A model generated the notes under the pieces. The model did no database searches. It had not been told where the DNA came from and saw nothing but the letters and a program-made list of their open reading frames with translations. The position numbers were made by a program, and so were the translations under genes. Positions 46,022-55,875 of a DNA stretch of 63,553 nucleotides are shown piece by piece. The stretch covers positions 1-63,553 of the forward strand of contig NZ_SIHI01000020.1 of assembly GCF_007859735.1 (NCBI RefSeq), written 5' to 3'. How positions within the stretch are numbered: the stretch's first letter is position 1; each line of letters opens with the position of its first letter. Source of the stretch: Thalassoglobus neptunius. Its GTDB lineage: Bacteria > Planctomycetota > Planctomycetia > Planctomycetales > Planctomycetaceae.

Positions 46022-46459
46022 AGTCAATTCGAGTCCAATCAAAACTCTCCGTTGCGAAACAGGAGATTGAAACTCATTAAACCATTTCCACGGTTGGTTT
46101 GCACCCGCCTGAATTCGCGACTTTCGATGAATGCTGCAAGCGCCCGTAGCGTAGAAAGAGTACTGGCAGGAACCAATACTCCACACCCTCTGAATTGGGG
46201 GAGAAATTGCGGTCGATTCGAACCGCGCGGGGATGATACTCAGAAATCACGACGATGAACCGGTTCAATGAGAGTAGACCGTTCGCCAGGATCAGTTATT
46301 TTGTCTTCCAGGCGAGCACAGTTTGGAAATCATTTCTCATGACGACTCGCGTGCCCCCCAAGCCAGTGGCGAAAATTCATCGAGTGAGGATCTGCACTTT
46401 CAAAGCCACTCGCTCGACTGACATCAACACTCCTCTTTCCAACGATTGACGCTGCGTTT
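46022..46459. other. Divergent spacer
   Basis: About 440 bases between two divergent genes. No convincing gene or RNA element was seen; promoters for both sides are expected. Confidence 0.5.
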
Positions 46460-48067
46460 ATGAAACTCCGACTGACGAATTTGAGACTTCCCGTTGACGC
46501 CCCGGAGGAACAATTGGGAGCAGCGATTACTCGCGCCCTGAAAGTCCGCCGAGAAGACGTCTCCGGCTGGCGAATTCTTCGGAAGAGCCTCGACGCACGC
46601 TCTCGAAAGAACCTCGTTTTCGTTTATTCGGTCGCAATCGATCTTCCTGACGATGAACAACTACGCAAAAAACTTCTGGAGAAAACACACGCAGAAGTCT
46701 TTGAAGAGAGCCGGTTTGATGATCCCGACTGCGGGACAAAACCGCTGAAACACCGACCTGTCATCGTTGGGACCGGTCCGGCCGGCCTGTTGGCTGGGTA
46801 CTATCTCGCGTTGAAAGGCTATCGACCGATTTTGATTGAGCGGGGTGTCGCAGTCAAAGAGCGCGTTCCGCAGATCCGAGCATTCGATCGCCACGGCGCA
46901 GCACACGATCCCGAAAACAACTACCTGTTTGGAGAAGGCGGGGCCGGAGCTTTTTCGGATGGCAAACTCACCTGCCGCATGTCAGGACCAGACGTCGACT
47001 GGGTCCTCGAATCCTTCGTCGCTTGCGGGGGAAAGGAATCGATTCGCTATGAACATCGTCCGCACCTCGGCAGCAACAAGTTGCCGATGATCTGTCGAAA
47101 CTATCGCCGGAAAATTGAATCGATGGGAGGAGAGTATCGATTCCAGTGCCGCCTCGAAGGTTTCAAACTCGTCGATGGTCAACTCGACTCCATTCAGACA
47201 TCGAGTGGATCGATCCAGTGCGATCAATTGATTCTGGCGATTGGACATAGCGCACGCGACACCTACGAAATGCTCCACGAAGCGGGTCTTCCGATTCAGC
47301 CCAAAGCCTTTCAACTGGGCTTGCGCATCGAACAGCCACAAGAGAACGTCAATCGCTGGAAATATGGGCACGATCGCTATCTCGATCTCCTCGGCGCAGC
47401 TGATTATTCCATCGTCGCGAAAGGGGGACGAGATTTGTATTCGTTCTGCATGTGCGCCGGGGGTTATGTCATCCCGAGTGTTTCCGAACCGGGCTACTTC
47501 TGCACGAACGGCATGAGTCTGTCGCGCCACGATTCAAGATTCGCCAACAGTGGATTGATGGTCACCATTGAGCCCAACGAGTTCGGAAGCTCACACCCTC
47601 TCGCCGGAATGGAGCTTCAGCGCAAGTATGAGGAAATCGCTTTTCAAATCGGTGGAGGAGCGTACCAATGCCCCATTCAAACAGCGGATGATTTCCTCAA
47701 AGGTCGGCAAACTGTTGGAGCGACCGATCTCCCGTCGTCGTATGAACGGGGAACCATCAGCTGCGATCTTCGGCAAGTCCTTCCTCCTTCCATTCTGAAA
47801 GGGATCGAAGACGGATTGCCGATCATGAACGAAAAAATGAGAGGAGCATTTCTCAAAGATGCCACGCTCGTCGGTCCAGAAATGCGTGGAAGTGCTCCGG
47901 TTCGATTCGAAAGAGATCGCGTCACGAGGCAGATCCCGGGAGGCGCTGGGCTGTACCCTGTTGGTGAAGGAGCCGGATACGCTGGAGGGATTATCAGTGC
48001 AGCTGTTGATGGGTTGCGGAGTGCAAGAGAAATCGTCAGAAGCTTTGCCCCGACGTCAGACAGCTAA
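46460..48067 (+). CDS. FAD-dependent dehydrogenase (COG2509 type)
   Basis: The 535-residue product has a small N-terminal domain (~1-90), then the FAD-binding dinucleotide fold VIVGTGPAGLLAGYYLALKG with ILIERG at the end of strand 2. NYLFGEGGAGAFSDGKLTCR follows, and a C-terminal return motif GLYPVGEGAGYAGGIISAAV. This combination is typical of COG2509 'NAD(FAD)-utilizing' dehydrogenases, ~520-540 residues, whose substrate is undefined. It appears to be a single-gene unit. Confidence 0.85.
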   Translation: MKLRLTNLRLPVDAPEEQLGAAITRALKVRREDVSGWRILRKSLDARSRKNLVFVYSVAIDLPDDEQLRKKLLEKTHAEVFEESRFDDPDCGTKPLKHRPVIVGTGPAGLLAGYYLALKGYRPILIERGVAVKERVPQIRAFDRHGAAHDPENNYLFGEGGAGAFSDGKLTCRMSGPDVDWVLESFVACGGKESIRYEHRPHLGSNKLPMICRNYRRKIESMGGEYRFQCRLEGFKLVDGQLDSIQTSSGSIQCDQLILAIGHSARDTYEMLHEAGLPIQPKAFQLGLRIEQPQENVNRWKYGHDRYLDLLGAADYSIVAKGGRDLYSFCMCAGGYVIPSVSEPGYFCTNGMSLSRHDSRFANSGLMVTIEPNEFGSSHPLAGMELQRKYEEIAFQIGGGAYQCPIQTADDFLKGRQTVGATDLPSSYERGTISCDLRQVLPPSILKGIEDGLPIMNEKMRGAFLKDATLVGPEMRGSAPVRFERDRVTRQIPGGAGLYPVGEGAGYAGGIISAAVDGLRSAREIVRSFAPTSDS

Positions 48068-48265
48068 CCCATTTTCCTGATCGCCTGCAGACCCTTGAAC
48101 TCATCGATTCGGAAGAAAGCTGTGTCGCCTCGTGCAAATCACCGAAGGCCCGTTCGATGGATGCTCAGCCCGTTCAAAGAATCGCGACAATTTCGATCTT
48201 AAGAAAAACTGTCGTCGATGAGTCTTAGCCTTGGCCCTGTCACTTATTTCAAATGGACACAGTGT

Positions 48266-48517
48266 TCACCCCGAAGTGACTTCCCCTTCAAGGGTTCTCA
48301 GTGCGGTCATCAGTGCGGTGAATTCGTCATGACAACAGGGACACTGTTCGAGGTGCACTTGAATGTGTTTCATTGCGTCAGGGATTTCGCGATGGGTCAG
48401 TTCTGCTTCCGCAAACTCCGCCAAGTGATCAAAGCACTTATCGCAGTCAATACAATCCGCTTCACTGGCAGCGACCATCCCAAGCAGCTTGGCAATTTGT
48501 TCTTCTGATAGTGGCAT
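48266..48517 (-). CDS. Putative zinc-binding anti-sigma factor
   Basis: The 83-residue product carries the ZAS-type motif HLEQCPCC (HxxxCxxC, ~54-61) and an additional N-terminal CIDCDKC. ZAS proteins sequester ECF sigma factors and release them under redox or envelope stress. It begins 12 bases after the sigma gene stop, so the two are co-transcribed. No membrane helix is present, so it would be a soluble, redox-responsive type. The call depends strongly on this neighbour. Confidence 0.75.
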   Translation of the reverse strand: MPLSEEQIAKLLGMVAASEADCIDCDKCFDHLAEFAEAELTHREIPDAMKHIQVHLEQCPCCHDEFTALMTALRTLEGEVTSG

Positions 48518-48529
48518 TGGGATTATTCC

Positions 48530-49216
48530 TCAGGCGAAAATCGTGGTGACATCGTCAGCGACGATTCCGGCTTGCTCGAACCCTTCACGAAGCTTCAACC
48601 GAGCATCGTGAACCAGTTTGTAAACGGCGTTTCTGTTACTTCCCGTTCGTGATGCAATTTCTTCAACAGGCATTCCTTCCAGCAACGCTCGCACAGCAAT
48701 TTTCTGCTTGCCTGAGAGTTCGCTGGAGATCAGGTCTTTCAGTCTTTGAGTCAGGAACTTTCGATCCATACGCTGAGCGGGAGAAGCCTCTTCATCGTCT
48801 TCAACTTCGATCTTCATGCTGTCCTCGGGCTTCAGCGAATCGAGCGACACATCCTGACAATGCTTCCGACGAAGTTCGCTGATTCCAACCCGAGTCGCAA
48901 CAGTCATTGCCCAGGTTGTAAAACGGCTTCTTCCTTCAAAACGGTCGAGTGAGTCGAGTATTTTCAGGAGCGCGTCCTGGACGACATCTTCCGCCTGCAA
49001 GCACCCTCCGTAACGATGGTTCAATGAGCGGGAGAGGCCGCGCAGGATGATCCCCCTGAGTTCTTCAATTGCGGCATCGCGATCATCTGAATCACTGCGC
49101 AAGCGAGTGACCCATTCATCACGATCTGGTTCAGGTGACACGACAAATCTCCTTCTGCCCGACTCAGTTGATCCTTCCACACACAAAGTGTTGCACAAAG
49201 GTCCGACGAGTTCCAT
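48530..49216 (-). CDS. ECF-type RNA polymerase sigma factor
   Basis: The 228-residue product has sigma region 2 (CLQAEDVVQDALLKILDSLD, then RSRFTTWAMTVATRVGISEL) and region 4 (VEEIASRTGSNRNAVYKLVH). A long N-terminal extension (~50 residues) precedes region 2. The ATG at 49214-49216 is taken; a TTG directly upstream is an alternative. It is coupled to an anti-sigma-like gene. The regulon is unknown, but nearby genes are redox-related (thioredoxin, MsrAB, flavoproteins). Confidence 0.88.
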   Translation of the reverse strand: MELVGPLCNTLCVEGSTESGRRRFVVSPEPDRDEWVTRLRSDSDDRDAAIEELRGIILRGLSRSLNHRYGGCLQAEDVVQDALLKILDSLDRFEGRSRFTTWAMTVATRVGISELRRKHCQDVSLDSLKPEDSMKIEVEDDEEASPAQRMDRKFLTQRLKDLISSELSGKQKIAVRALLEGMPVEEIASRTGSNRNAVYKLVHDARLKLREGFEQAGIVADDVTTIFA

Positions 49217-49309
49217 CAAAGAGAAGATTTGTCACGCATTTCACACTTTAGACGTTGATAGAAAACGGTTTCTTACCTGCAGAAACAATCACATGAGGAG
49301 AATGCACGA

Positions 49310-50827
49310 CTACCTCGTCCACTCCAACCACTTTTTCATCAGAGACGCAACGAAGGGAGTAAGTCGTGTGCGGTTGTACTGGTCTGCAAGCTTACGAACA
49401 GCTTCTGTCTGAGTGGGGTAAGGATGAATCGTCGCACCGATTTTCTTGAGACCAAGCCCGTTCGTCATCGCCAGACTGACTTCAGAGATCATTTCGCCAG
49501 CGTGTTCGGAAACAATCGTCGCTCCGAAAATTCGATCGGTTCCACGTTTCAAGTGGACTCGGGCAAACCCTTCCGACTGCCCCTCGAGCACGGCGCGATC
49601 AACTCCAGTGAATTGTTGAGTAAAGGTATCGATCTGAATTCCTTGTTCGCTCGCTTGTTTCGGAGTCAATCCAACGTGAGCGATTTCAGGAGAAGTATAA
49701 GTCGCCCAAGGGATCACCAAAGAGCTGACCTTCTTCCGCCCGAGGAACAATGCATTTTGAATGACGATCCGGGCCATGAAGTCGGCCGCATGCGTAAAGC
49801 GAAAACGTGAGGCGACATCGCCCGCGGCAAAGATCTTCGGATTCGTAGTTCGCAATCGGTCATCGACTTGAACACCCGATCCGGAATCGTATTCAACTCC
49901 AGCAACTTCCAATCCCATTCCATCAATATTTGGTGTCCGACCAATTCCCAACAGTACCCGATCGGTGACAACTTCTTGTGTCTCTCCATCCTGCTCGACA
50001 AACGTGACTGTTTCATTACCTCGTTTCTCGAAACGAACGACTTTGGCGTTGAAGAGGAATTGAACCTGATCACGTTCCATCGAACTTTGAACGACCATGG
50101 CCGCGTCAGTTTCTTCCCGTGGCAGAATGTGGGCGGACTTTTCAATGAGAGTGACTTTCGTTCCGAATCGCGCGAACGCTTGAGCCATTTCGCAACCAAT
50201 GGGACCGCCCCCAATGATTGCCATTCTTGAAGGCAATTCGGTGAGAGAAAAGACCGTTTCATTTGTCAGAACATCGACGTCATCAACTCCCGGAATTGGA
50301 GGCATCGACGCTCTCGCTCCAGTTGCGACGACGGCGTGTTTGAATTGCAGCGACTGACCATTGACCTCAATCGAGTCCTCAGACGTGAAGGTCCCCTGCC
50401 CCAGGAAGACATCGATTCCAAGATCGCGAAACCGTGCTGCTGAGTCGTGCGGACTGATTTCCGCACGCAGGCGGCGCATGCGTTCCATGACCGATTGAAA
50501 CTCCACCTGCACATCGCCGGGAACTTCAACACCAAACCTGCCAGCATCACGGACAGTGGCGACTGTTCGAGCAGCACTCAGCAGTGCTTTCGAGGGAACA
50601 CAGCCCACGTTCAGGCAATCTCCGCCCATGAGATCACGTTCAATCAGCGCAACCTTTGCTCCCAGACCAGCGGCTCCGGCAGCGGTCACCAATCCGGCTG
50701 TCCCAGCCCCAATCACAACAAGGTTGTATCGTCCGGACGGTGTCGGATTGCTCCAGTCATCAGGTCGGACGTTGGACGCCAGTTTCTGGTTGTGTTCATC
50801 GAAGGGTTGCAAGGTCATAGCTGTCAT
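49310..50827 (-). CDS. Mercuric-reductase-like flavoprotein disulfide reductase
   Basis: The 505-residue product has the FAD fold LVVIGAGTAGLVTAAGAAGL, the redox-active CLNVGCVPSK, a NAD-binding GGGPIGCEMAQAFARFG, and the second FAD motif FAAGDVASRF. The dimer-interface His/Glu pair is present as HPYPTQTE. It lacks the N-terminal metal-binding domain and C-terminal Cys pair of true MerA, so Hg(II) reduction is not assured. Its start lies 99 bases downstream of the TVP38-type gene, a pairing seen in other bacteria. Confidence 0.88.
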   Translation of the reverse strand: MTAMTLQPFDEHNQKLASNVRPDDWSNPTPSGRYNLVVIGAGTAGLVTAAGAAGLGAKVALIERDLMGGDCLNVGCVPSKALLSAARTVATVRDAGRFGVEVPGDVQVEFQSVMERMRRLRAEISPHDSAARFRDLGIDVFLGQGTFTSEDSIEVNGQSLQFKHAVVATGARASMPPIPGVDDVDVLTNETVFSLTELPSRMAIIGGGPIGCEMAQAFARFGTKVTLIEKSAHILPREETDAAMVVQSSMERDQVQFLFNAKVVRFEKRGNETVTFVEQDGETQEVVTDRVLLGIGRTPNIDGMGLEVAGVEYDSGSGVQVDDRLRTTNPKIFAAGDVASRFRFTHAADFMARIVIQNALFLGRKKVSSLVIPWATYTSPEIAHVGLTPKQASEQGIQIDTFTQQFTGVDRAVLEGQSEGFARVHLKRGTDRIFGATIVSEHAGEMISEVSLAMTNGLGLKKIGATIHPYPTQTEAVRKLADQYNRTRLTPFVASLMKKWLEWTR

Positions 50828-50926
50828 CGGTCATCCAGCGAGTTTGAAATGGATTGGCGAGGATTCCATCGTCTCATTCAAGAACTGAGCGATTCGTCGG
50901 TCAGAAATTCATTCGTCGAACACTCA

Positions 50927-51688
50927 CTATCCCGGGCGACTTGATTCGGGAGACGTCTTTTTGCGTCCCCGATACCAGTTGAGCGTTTTCTTCGCGAGGA
51001 ACGGGAAGACTCCCAACAGCACCATCGCAATGACAATCTGCGTGAGCTGCTCAGACGAGAAGACGGAATTGATGCCGTTTTCCGCCAGGTCCTGAATGCT
51101 GGGAACACTTGCTCCCGCGAAAACATACAGAAACGTCCCCGCCAACATTCCAATCTGGCTGACCCACCAGAATGTCCAGACCTTCATCGGTGTCAGTCCC
51201 ATCACGACATTGATGACGAAAAACGGGACAATCGGAATGAGTCTGAGAGTGAACAGATAGAAGGCGCCTTCGCGTTGCAAGTTCTCTTGAAACGTTTCGA
51301 GACGATTCCCAAACCGCTGCTCGATTGCGTCGCGAAACAAGTAGCGGCTCAAAGTAAACGCAAGTGTTGCTCCTGTTGTCGATGCGAAACTCACGAGAAG
51401 AACTCCGGGAAGCAAACCAAAGTACCAACCGTAAACCATCGTCAACGCAGCCGCCCCCGGCAGTGAGAGCCCGGTGACAAGCACGTACAGTAAAAACGCC
51501 AGGCCGACGAAAACCGCCGGTCGTTGCTGCTGAAACTCCTGCAGACGCGATTCCTGTTTCGCAAGCTCTTCAAGCGATAGATACTGTCCGAACTGAATCG
51601 ACAGGAAACCGATGAGAAGAACCACCGAGATCGCCACAATGATTTTGATGACAATATTTGACGCGATTCCACGTGAGGCTTCGTTCAT
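50927..51688 (-). CDS. TVP38/TMEM64-family (VTT domain) membrane protein
   Basis: The 253-residue product has about five membrane segments: IVIKIIVAISVVLLIGFLSI; AVFVGLAFLLYVLVTGLSLP; the VTT core with LVSFASTTGATLAFTLSRYL; LRLIPIVPFFVINVVMG; and IVIAMVLLGVFPFLA. A basic tail follows (YRGRKKTSPESS). VTT/SNARE-associated proteins help lipid or envelope traffic; the bacterial role is unclear. It is upstream of and co-directional with the mercuric-reductase-like gene. Confidence 0.85.
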   Translation of the reverse strand: MNEASRGIASNIVIKIIVAISVVLLIGFLSIQFGQYLSLEELAKQESRLQEFQQQRPAVFVGLAFLLYVLVTGLSLPGAAALTMVYGWYFGLLPGVLLVSFASTTGATLAFTLSRYLFRDAIEQRFGNRLETFQENLQREGAFYLFTLRLIPIVPFFVINVVMGLTPMKVWTFWWVSQIGMLAGTFLYVFAGASVPSIQDLAENGINSVFSSEQLTQIVIAMVLLGVFPFLAKKTLNWYRGRKKTSPESSRPG

Positions 51689-51906
51689 CGTTTATTACCA
51701 GCGCGCCGCCGTGAAGACTCGGACGGCCGCACTTCTATGATGCGAAATAGACGAAGCGTACAAGTACATCGCTCGCCCAAGGGCATCTTTGCTTTAAACC
51801 ATTTTCATCGTTTTTTGTCGCACGCCAGAACTCAGTCCTTCCAATGAAGGCTGCATTGGCAAGCGCAGAAGGCATCGACCAGCGATTTCAAGAAGCACAT
51901 CGCAGA

Positions 51907-53067
51907 TCATTTCGCCAACGATTTCGCTTCCTCGAAAATTGGAACGAACTCCGCATACCCTTCACTTTCGAGGTCATCGACCGGAATAAATCGCAGCGAA
52001 GCGGAATTCAAACAATATCGCAGCCCGGTGGGTGCAGGTCCGTCATCAAAGACGTGTCCGAGATGCGAGTCAGCATAAAGCGACCGGACTTCCGTTCGCG
52101 GAAGAAACAATTTGTAGTCCGTCTTCTCGACAACGTTTTCTTCGACGAGTGGCCGAGTGAATGATGGCCAGCCAGTCCCTGATCTGAATTTGTCGAGTGA
52201 GCTGAACAACGGTTCTCCAGAAACGATGTCGACGTAAATCCCCGGTTCTTTGTTGTTCCAGTATTCGTTTTGAAACGGACGCTCCGTGCCTTCCTGCTGT
52301 GTGACTTCAAACTGCAAAGGCGTGAGCTTCTCGCGAATCTCGTCCAGAGAAGGTCGTGTGTAAGTCTTGCTGCTGAGCGTGCGACCGTTCCCGGGATCGG
52401 TTTCCAGTCGCTCCGGATGATACTCCCGATCGGCGCCCCAGAATGCGTTGATAAACTGGTCGCGTCCAGAGAGTCCTCGATAGTAACTGTACTTGAGTGG
52501 ATTCTTGATGTAGTAATCCTGATGATATTCTTCCGCGAGATAAAACTCGGTCGCATCTCGAATCGGAGTCACAATTGGACGATCGAACCGCCCGGACTCT
52601 TCGAGTGCTTGCTTCGATTTTTCCGCAGCTGCGCGCTGCTTTTCGTCGGCAACAAAAATCCCGGTGACATAAGAAGAACCCTGATCGACGAACTGACCGT
52701 TCTCATCGGTTGGGTCAACATTTCTCCAGAAGACTTCGAGCAAATCCTCATAGCGAATGCGGCTCGAATCAAATGTCACACGGACAGCTTCAACATGACC
52801 GGTCTCTGTATGAGAGACTTCTTCGTAAGTCGGGTTTTCAGTGAATCCGCCGGTATAGCCTGACTCTGCAGAGATCACTCCATAGAGTTTTTCAAAAGGA
52901 GGTTCCATACACCAGAAACACCCACCCGCGAAGATCGCTGTTTGGAGATCCGATTCTTCAGCTTCGAATGTCGCACTTGCCCGGACGGGACGAGTCAGTT
53001 GCTGCAAAGAGACCCAGGCAACAAGTAACACAATCAGACAAAGAAAAACCGTCACAGTTTGTCGCAT
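51907..53067 (-). CDS. msrAB: Fused peptide-methionine sulfoxide reductase MsrA-MsrB, exported
   Basis: The 386-residue product has an N-terminal signal/anchor ([17 protein letters not shown]). The MsrA domain contains [12 protein letters not shown] (catalytic Cys50) and [10 protein letters not shown]. The C-terminal MsrB domain contains [11 protein letters not shown] and catalytic [11 protein letters not shown]. The zinc CxxC pairs of many MsrB domains are absent, as in the zinc-free class. The two domains repair S- and R-methionine sulfoxide in envelope proteins. A thioredoxin gene lies 374 bases upstream on the same strand, a possible electron donor, though the exported enzyme would need a relay. 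Confidence 0.93.
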   Translation of the reverse strand: MRQTVTVFLCLIVLLVAWVSLQQLTRPVRASATFEAEESDLQTAIFAGGCFWCMEPPFEKLYGVISAESGYTGGFTENPTYEEVSHTETGHVEAVRVTFDSSRIRYEDLLEVFWRNVDPTDENGQFVDQGSSYVTGIFVADEKQRAAAEKSKQALEESGRFDRPIVTPIRDATEFYLAEEYHQDYYIKNPLKYSYYRGLSGRDQFINAFWGADREYHPERLETDPGNGRTLSSKTYTRPSLDEIREKLTPLQFEVTQQEGTERPFQNEYWNNKEPGIYVDIVSGEPLFSSLDKFRSGTGWPSFTRPLVEENVVEKTDYKLFLPRTEVRSLYADSHLGHVFDDGPAPTGLRYCLNSASLRFIPVDDLESEGYAEFVPIFEEAKSLAK

Positions 53068-53441
53068 GATATTTGAATCCTTGCCTTACGACTTTGAAAC
53101 ACCTTTTTCGAAAACACTCTGCGTGCCTGTCCTCACAATATCACTCTGTGTGTCAATTCCACACGACACACAGACGAAAACAAGGCACTTCCTTATCTTC
53201 GTTGATGTTCGTTCAAAACGAAACTCGAACGTCAAACTCTTCAAAATCGATCCGCTCAACACGTGCCGAAGCAGTTTCCGATTCACAATTGAGTTTGATG
53301 TTCATACGCCGACTCTTCAAGGACATCCCGAGCTTCACCCTTCGCCGTCTTAAGCTCATGATTCGGAGTGCAGAACTGAATAAAGAAGCGAGCCAAGGAT
53401 CTCTCCTCAGCTCGCTGTCTCGTGTGATGTGAGTACTTTGT
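53068..53441. other. Gap between msrAB and thioredoxin gene
   Basis: About 370 bases without a convincing gene; promoter of msrAB presumed here. Confidence 0.45.
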
Positions 53442-53765
53442 TCAGTTCAGGTGAGGCTTCAACGTCTCAAGAAGTTTTTCTTTGGTGACAACACCAACGA
53501 ACTTCTCTTGGACTTCTCCTCCCTTGAGGACGACAAATGATGGAATCGATTGAATTCCATACTTGGCTGCTGAAGACTGAGCTTTGTCGACATTCACTTT
53601 GACGACTTTTGCTCGGCCTGAAACTTCTTCTGCGACTTCGTCCACAACTGGTCCCATCACACGGCACGGACCACACCACGGAGCCCAGAAGTCCACGAGG
53701 ACAGGGGCGTCACCATTCAGAACTGTGGTATCGAAGTCTTGATCATTAACATGAAGCGTTGCCAT
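53442..53765 (-). CDS. trxA: Thioredoxin
   Basis: The 107-residue product contains the active site FWAPWCGPCR (WCGPC), cis-Pro segment SIPSFVVLKGG and VKVNVDKAQ. The length is standard. AAGGAG abuts one ATG but is well spaced (6 bases) from this one two codons later, deciding the start. A cytoplasmic disulfide reductant that can support methionine sulfoxide reductases and flavoprotein systems nearby. Confidence 0.96.
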   Translation of the reverse strand: MATLHVNDQDFDTTVLNGDAPVLVDFWAPWCGPCRVMGPVVDEVAEEVSGRAKVVKVNVDKAQSSAAKYGIQSIPSFVVLKGGEVQEKFVGVVTKEKLLETLKPHLN

Positions 53766-54268
53766 ATTCATCTCCTTATTTGGTTCAAATTCTGTTCGCT
53801 GAGGTACAGAGCAAATCGCTCTTTGTGCTCGTCTCGTAGGTTTTCACGAAGACCGGACTCACTCGTAGCAGGACCTCGCGAACTCTCTCGACGATCCAGA
53901 CGAACGACTGCATCACAGTGCTTGAATTTCTCAGCAAGCGATGAAGTCCTGTTTGCTTGTCGTCTTCATATCAGACGCACTCGCGACACCACTTCTTACC
54001 TCCGCAAAGAAATTTCCGAACACAGCAACGACAGAAAGTCATTCGGTTCGCACTCGCCGATCGAACACATTCCGCGCACAGATCGTTCTTCGCTGGCCAA
54101 GCAATCACTCGCGAAGTGCTCCCGCGCAATCGACGCCAGAAATCTCAGGAAAGCAGAATGCCACCGAGAGAGTAGCCCACGAATCAATTTCCCGGATCGT
54201 TTAAAGTCCTCACACACGACTTTGAAACGGATCAATGAAGGATTCGCAGAGTTGTCAAATCGTACAAC
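53766..54268. other. Gap between thioredoxin and desaturase genes
   Basis: About 500 bases. A 178-codon plus-strand frame crosses it but has a basic, Ser/Arg-rich, non-protein-like composition and no start context. No gene is called. Confidence 0.5.
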
Positions 54269-55369
54269 TCAATGAGCAGCGACGGGCGACTCAGTTGGTT
54301 CGCTTTGAGAAGAGAGCTCTCTGCGTTTTTCGACTGGGACCACAGCATCTTCCTGCCCGAGAACTTCCGCAGCGACGTCTTGAACGAAATCATTGACGTC
54401 ATGCGATTTCTCAACGGCTGGTGCCGGTGCTCCCGCATTCATTCCCACACCAGGGTTGAAGACCATTGAGGGAACAAGATCCGCAATCGCCGCCCAATAG
54501 CTTTGGAAGACAGGATACGACAGTTCCGGGTGTTCCTCCTGATATTGGTCCATCCGCTCACAGAGTGCTTCATGTCGATAACGCGGATGACGATGGTGAG
54601 GACCATGCACGAAAATATCGAAGTTGAAGTACGAACTGACTCGAGTGATGACGTTCGAACCAATCACAGTCCGTGTCCCCAGCAGCGGATCATAGCTCTG
54701 CATTCCAAGATGCTCAGTGAACTTGCGAAAGGTCTGAAACACTCCCGCAATCGCATGAGGAATGACCCACGCGAAGAGGAACGGAATCCAGGTCGAAGTC
54801 AAAGCAACTGTCCCGAGGATCAACGTCCAGGTGACAGCGATTAGCAGATACTCATTCCGAATCTTTCGACGAACTTCAGGATTCGTCAGAGGCGAATCGG
54901 ACCGAAAGAAGAGCCGAGCGTAAACATAAGGCGAAGTGAAAATCCCGAACGGAATTTCCAGCCAACAGAAAATCCGGCGAAACCACAACGACGAATTCGG
55001 GTCGGAATACGGCCACAGTTCCCAGTCGCTGGGCTTGTTGAGATAGGCATGGTGACGGATGTGACTCTCACGGTAGACGTGATACGGAACGAAAATCATT
55101 GTTCCGATGAAGCGCCCCACGAGAATGCTGAAAGCTTTCGATCCACATAACGTTTGATGCGCAGCTTCGTGAAAACAACTTGTCCAGCAGAAAAAGGAGT
55201 AAGAAGCGATCAAGGTCCAGATCGTCACCACAAACCAGTGATTCGAAGGCCAACCAACTGCCAGACCGAAAATTGCCAGCGATCCCAGAACTCCATGAAG
55301 AAATCTGGGAATGGTGTTGAAGAAAATCGATTGGTTGTCAATGAATTTTGCTATCGCTTGATTCGACAT
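54269..55369 (-). CDS. Membrane fatty acid desaturase/hydroxylase family protein
   Basis: The 366-residue product has the three di-iron histidine boxes: HEAAH (67-71), HIRHH (103-107) and HGPHHRHP (~275). At least four hydrophobic helices surround them. A ~65-residue Ala/Glu-rich tail follows. It likely introduces double bonds or hydroxyls into acyl chains or carotenoids. The ATG at 55367-55369 is taken; a longer frame upstream is less likely. Confidence 0.85.
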   Translation of the reverse strand: MSNQAIAKFIDNQSIFFNTIPRFLHGVLGSLAIFGLAVGWPSNHWFVVTIWTLIASYSFFCWTSCFHEAAHQTLCGSKAFSILVGRFIGTMIFVPYHVYRESHIRHHAYLNKPSDWELWPYSDPNSSLWFRRIFCWLEIPFGIFTSPYVYARLFFRSDSPLTNPEVRRKIRNEYLLIAVTWTLILGTVALTSTWIPFLFAWVIPHAIAGVFQTFRKFTEHLGMQSYDPLLGTRTVIGSNVITRVSSYFNFDIFVHGPHHRHPRYRHEALCERMDQYQEEHPELSYPVFQSYWAAIADLVPSMVFNPGVGMNAGAPAPAVEKSHDVNDFVQDVAAEVLGQEDAVVPVEKRRELSSQSEPTESPVAAH

Positions 55370-55875
55370 CTCTCTGACTCTTTCAGCGCGGCGCGCGAAA
55401 CCATCCTCCCTGTCCTTTGAAATAGAGGCATCCGACCGACTTAATCTTACAAACCTCCACGAATTTACCAAGCTCTCTAGGCTCTGTGATTGTCATTCAC
55501 GGCAAACTCGACTCATTCCCCCAATTGATTCTCCGGGACCAATCGTCCGAAGTCCACGATTTCCTGCTTCATTCAGGGCGGGCTGCACATCAAACTTGTA
55601 CTGAGACATCCCAGTTTTCCGAGTATTTCGCCACTTCTCTTGTCCCATCAGCAACGACTCATGTAAAATTCAACTCCTCCCTGAATTCGATCCCGCATCG
55701 ATCTCACCTACAGAACAACAGCCTACCTTGAATTGGCCAGATGATCAGTTGCTCACGACTCGCCTGAAAAAATAGAGCCCGACACTTTTGCGAATAGCTC
55801 AAGCGAAAGAAAAGTGAGTGCGTGATTTTCGGACAATCGCCTAAATCCACCGTACCCTCGACAGGTCACCATCGC
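55370..55875. other. Divergent spacer
   Basis: About 500 bases between the desaturase gene and the DUF1549 gene. No convincing gene was found. The DUF1549 frame is open back to a GTG at 55822, so part of this could be coding if that start is used. Confidence 0.45.

Noticed and set aside
53739-54275. 178-codon plus-strand frame between thioredoxin and desaturase
   Set aside because: It overlaps the thioredoxin start and the desaturase end, and is Ser/Arg-rich without domain character.
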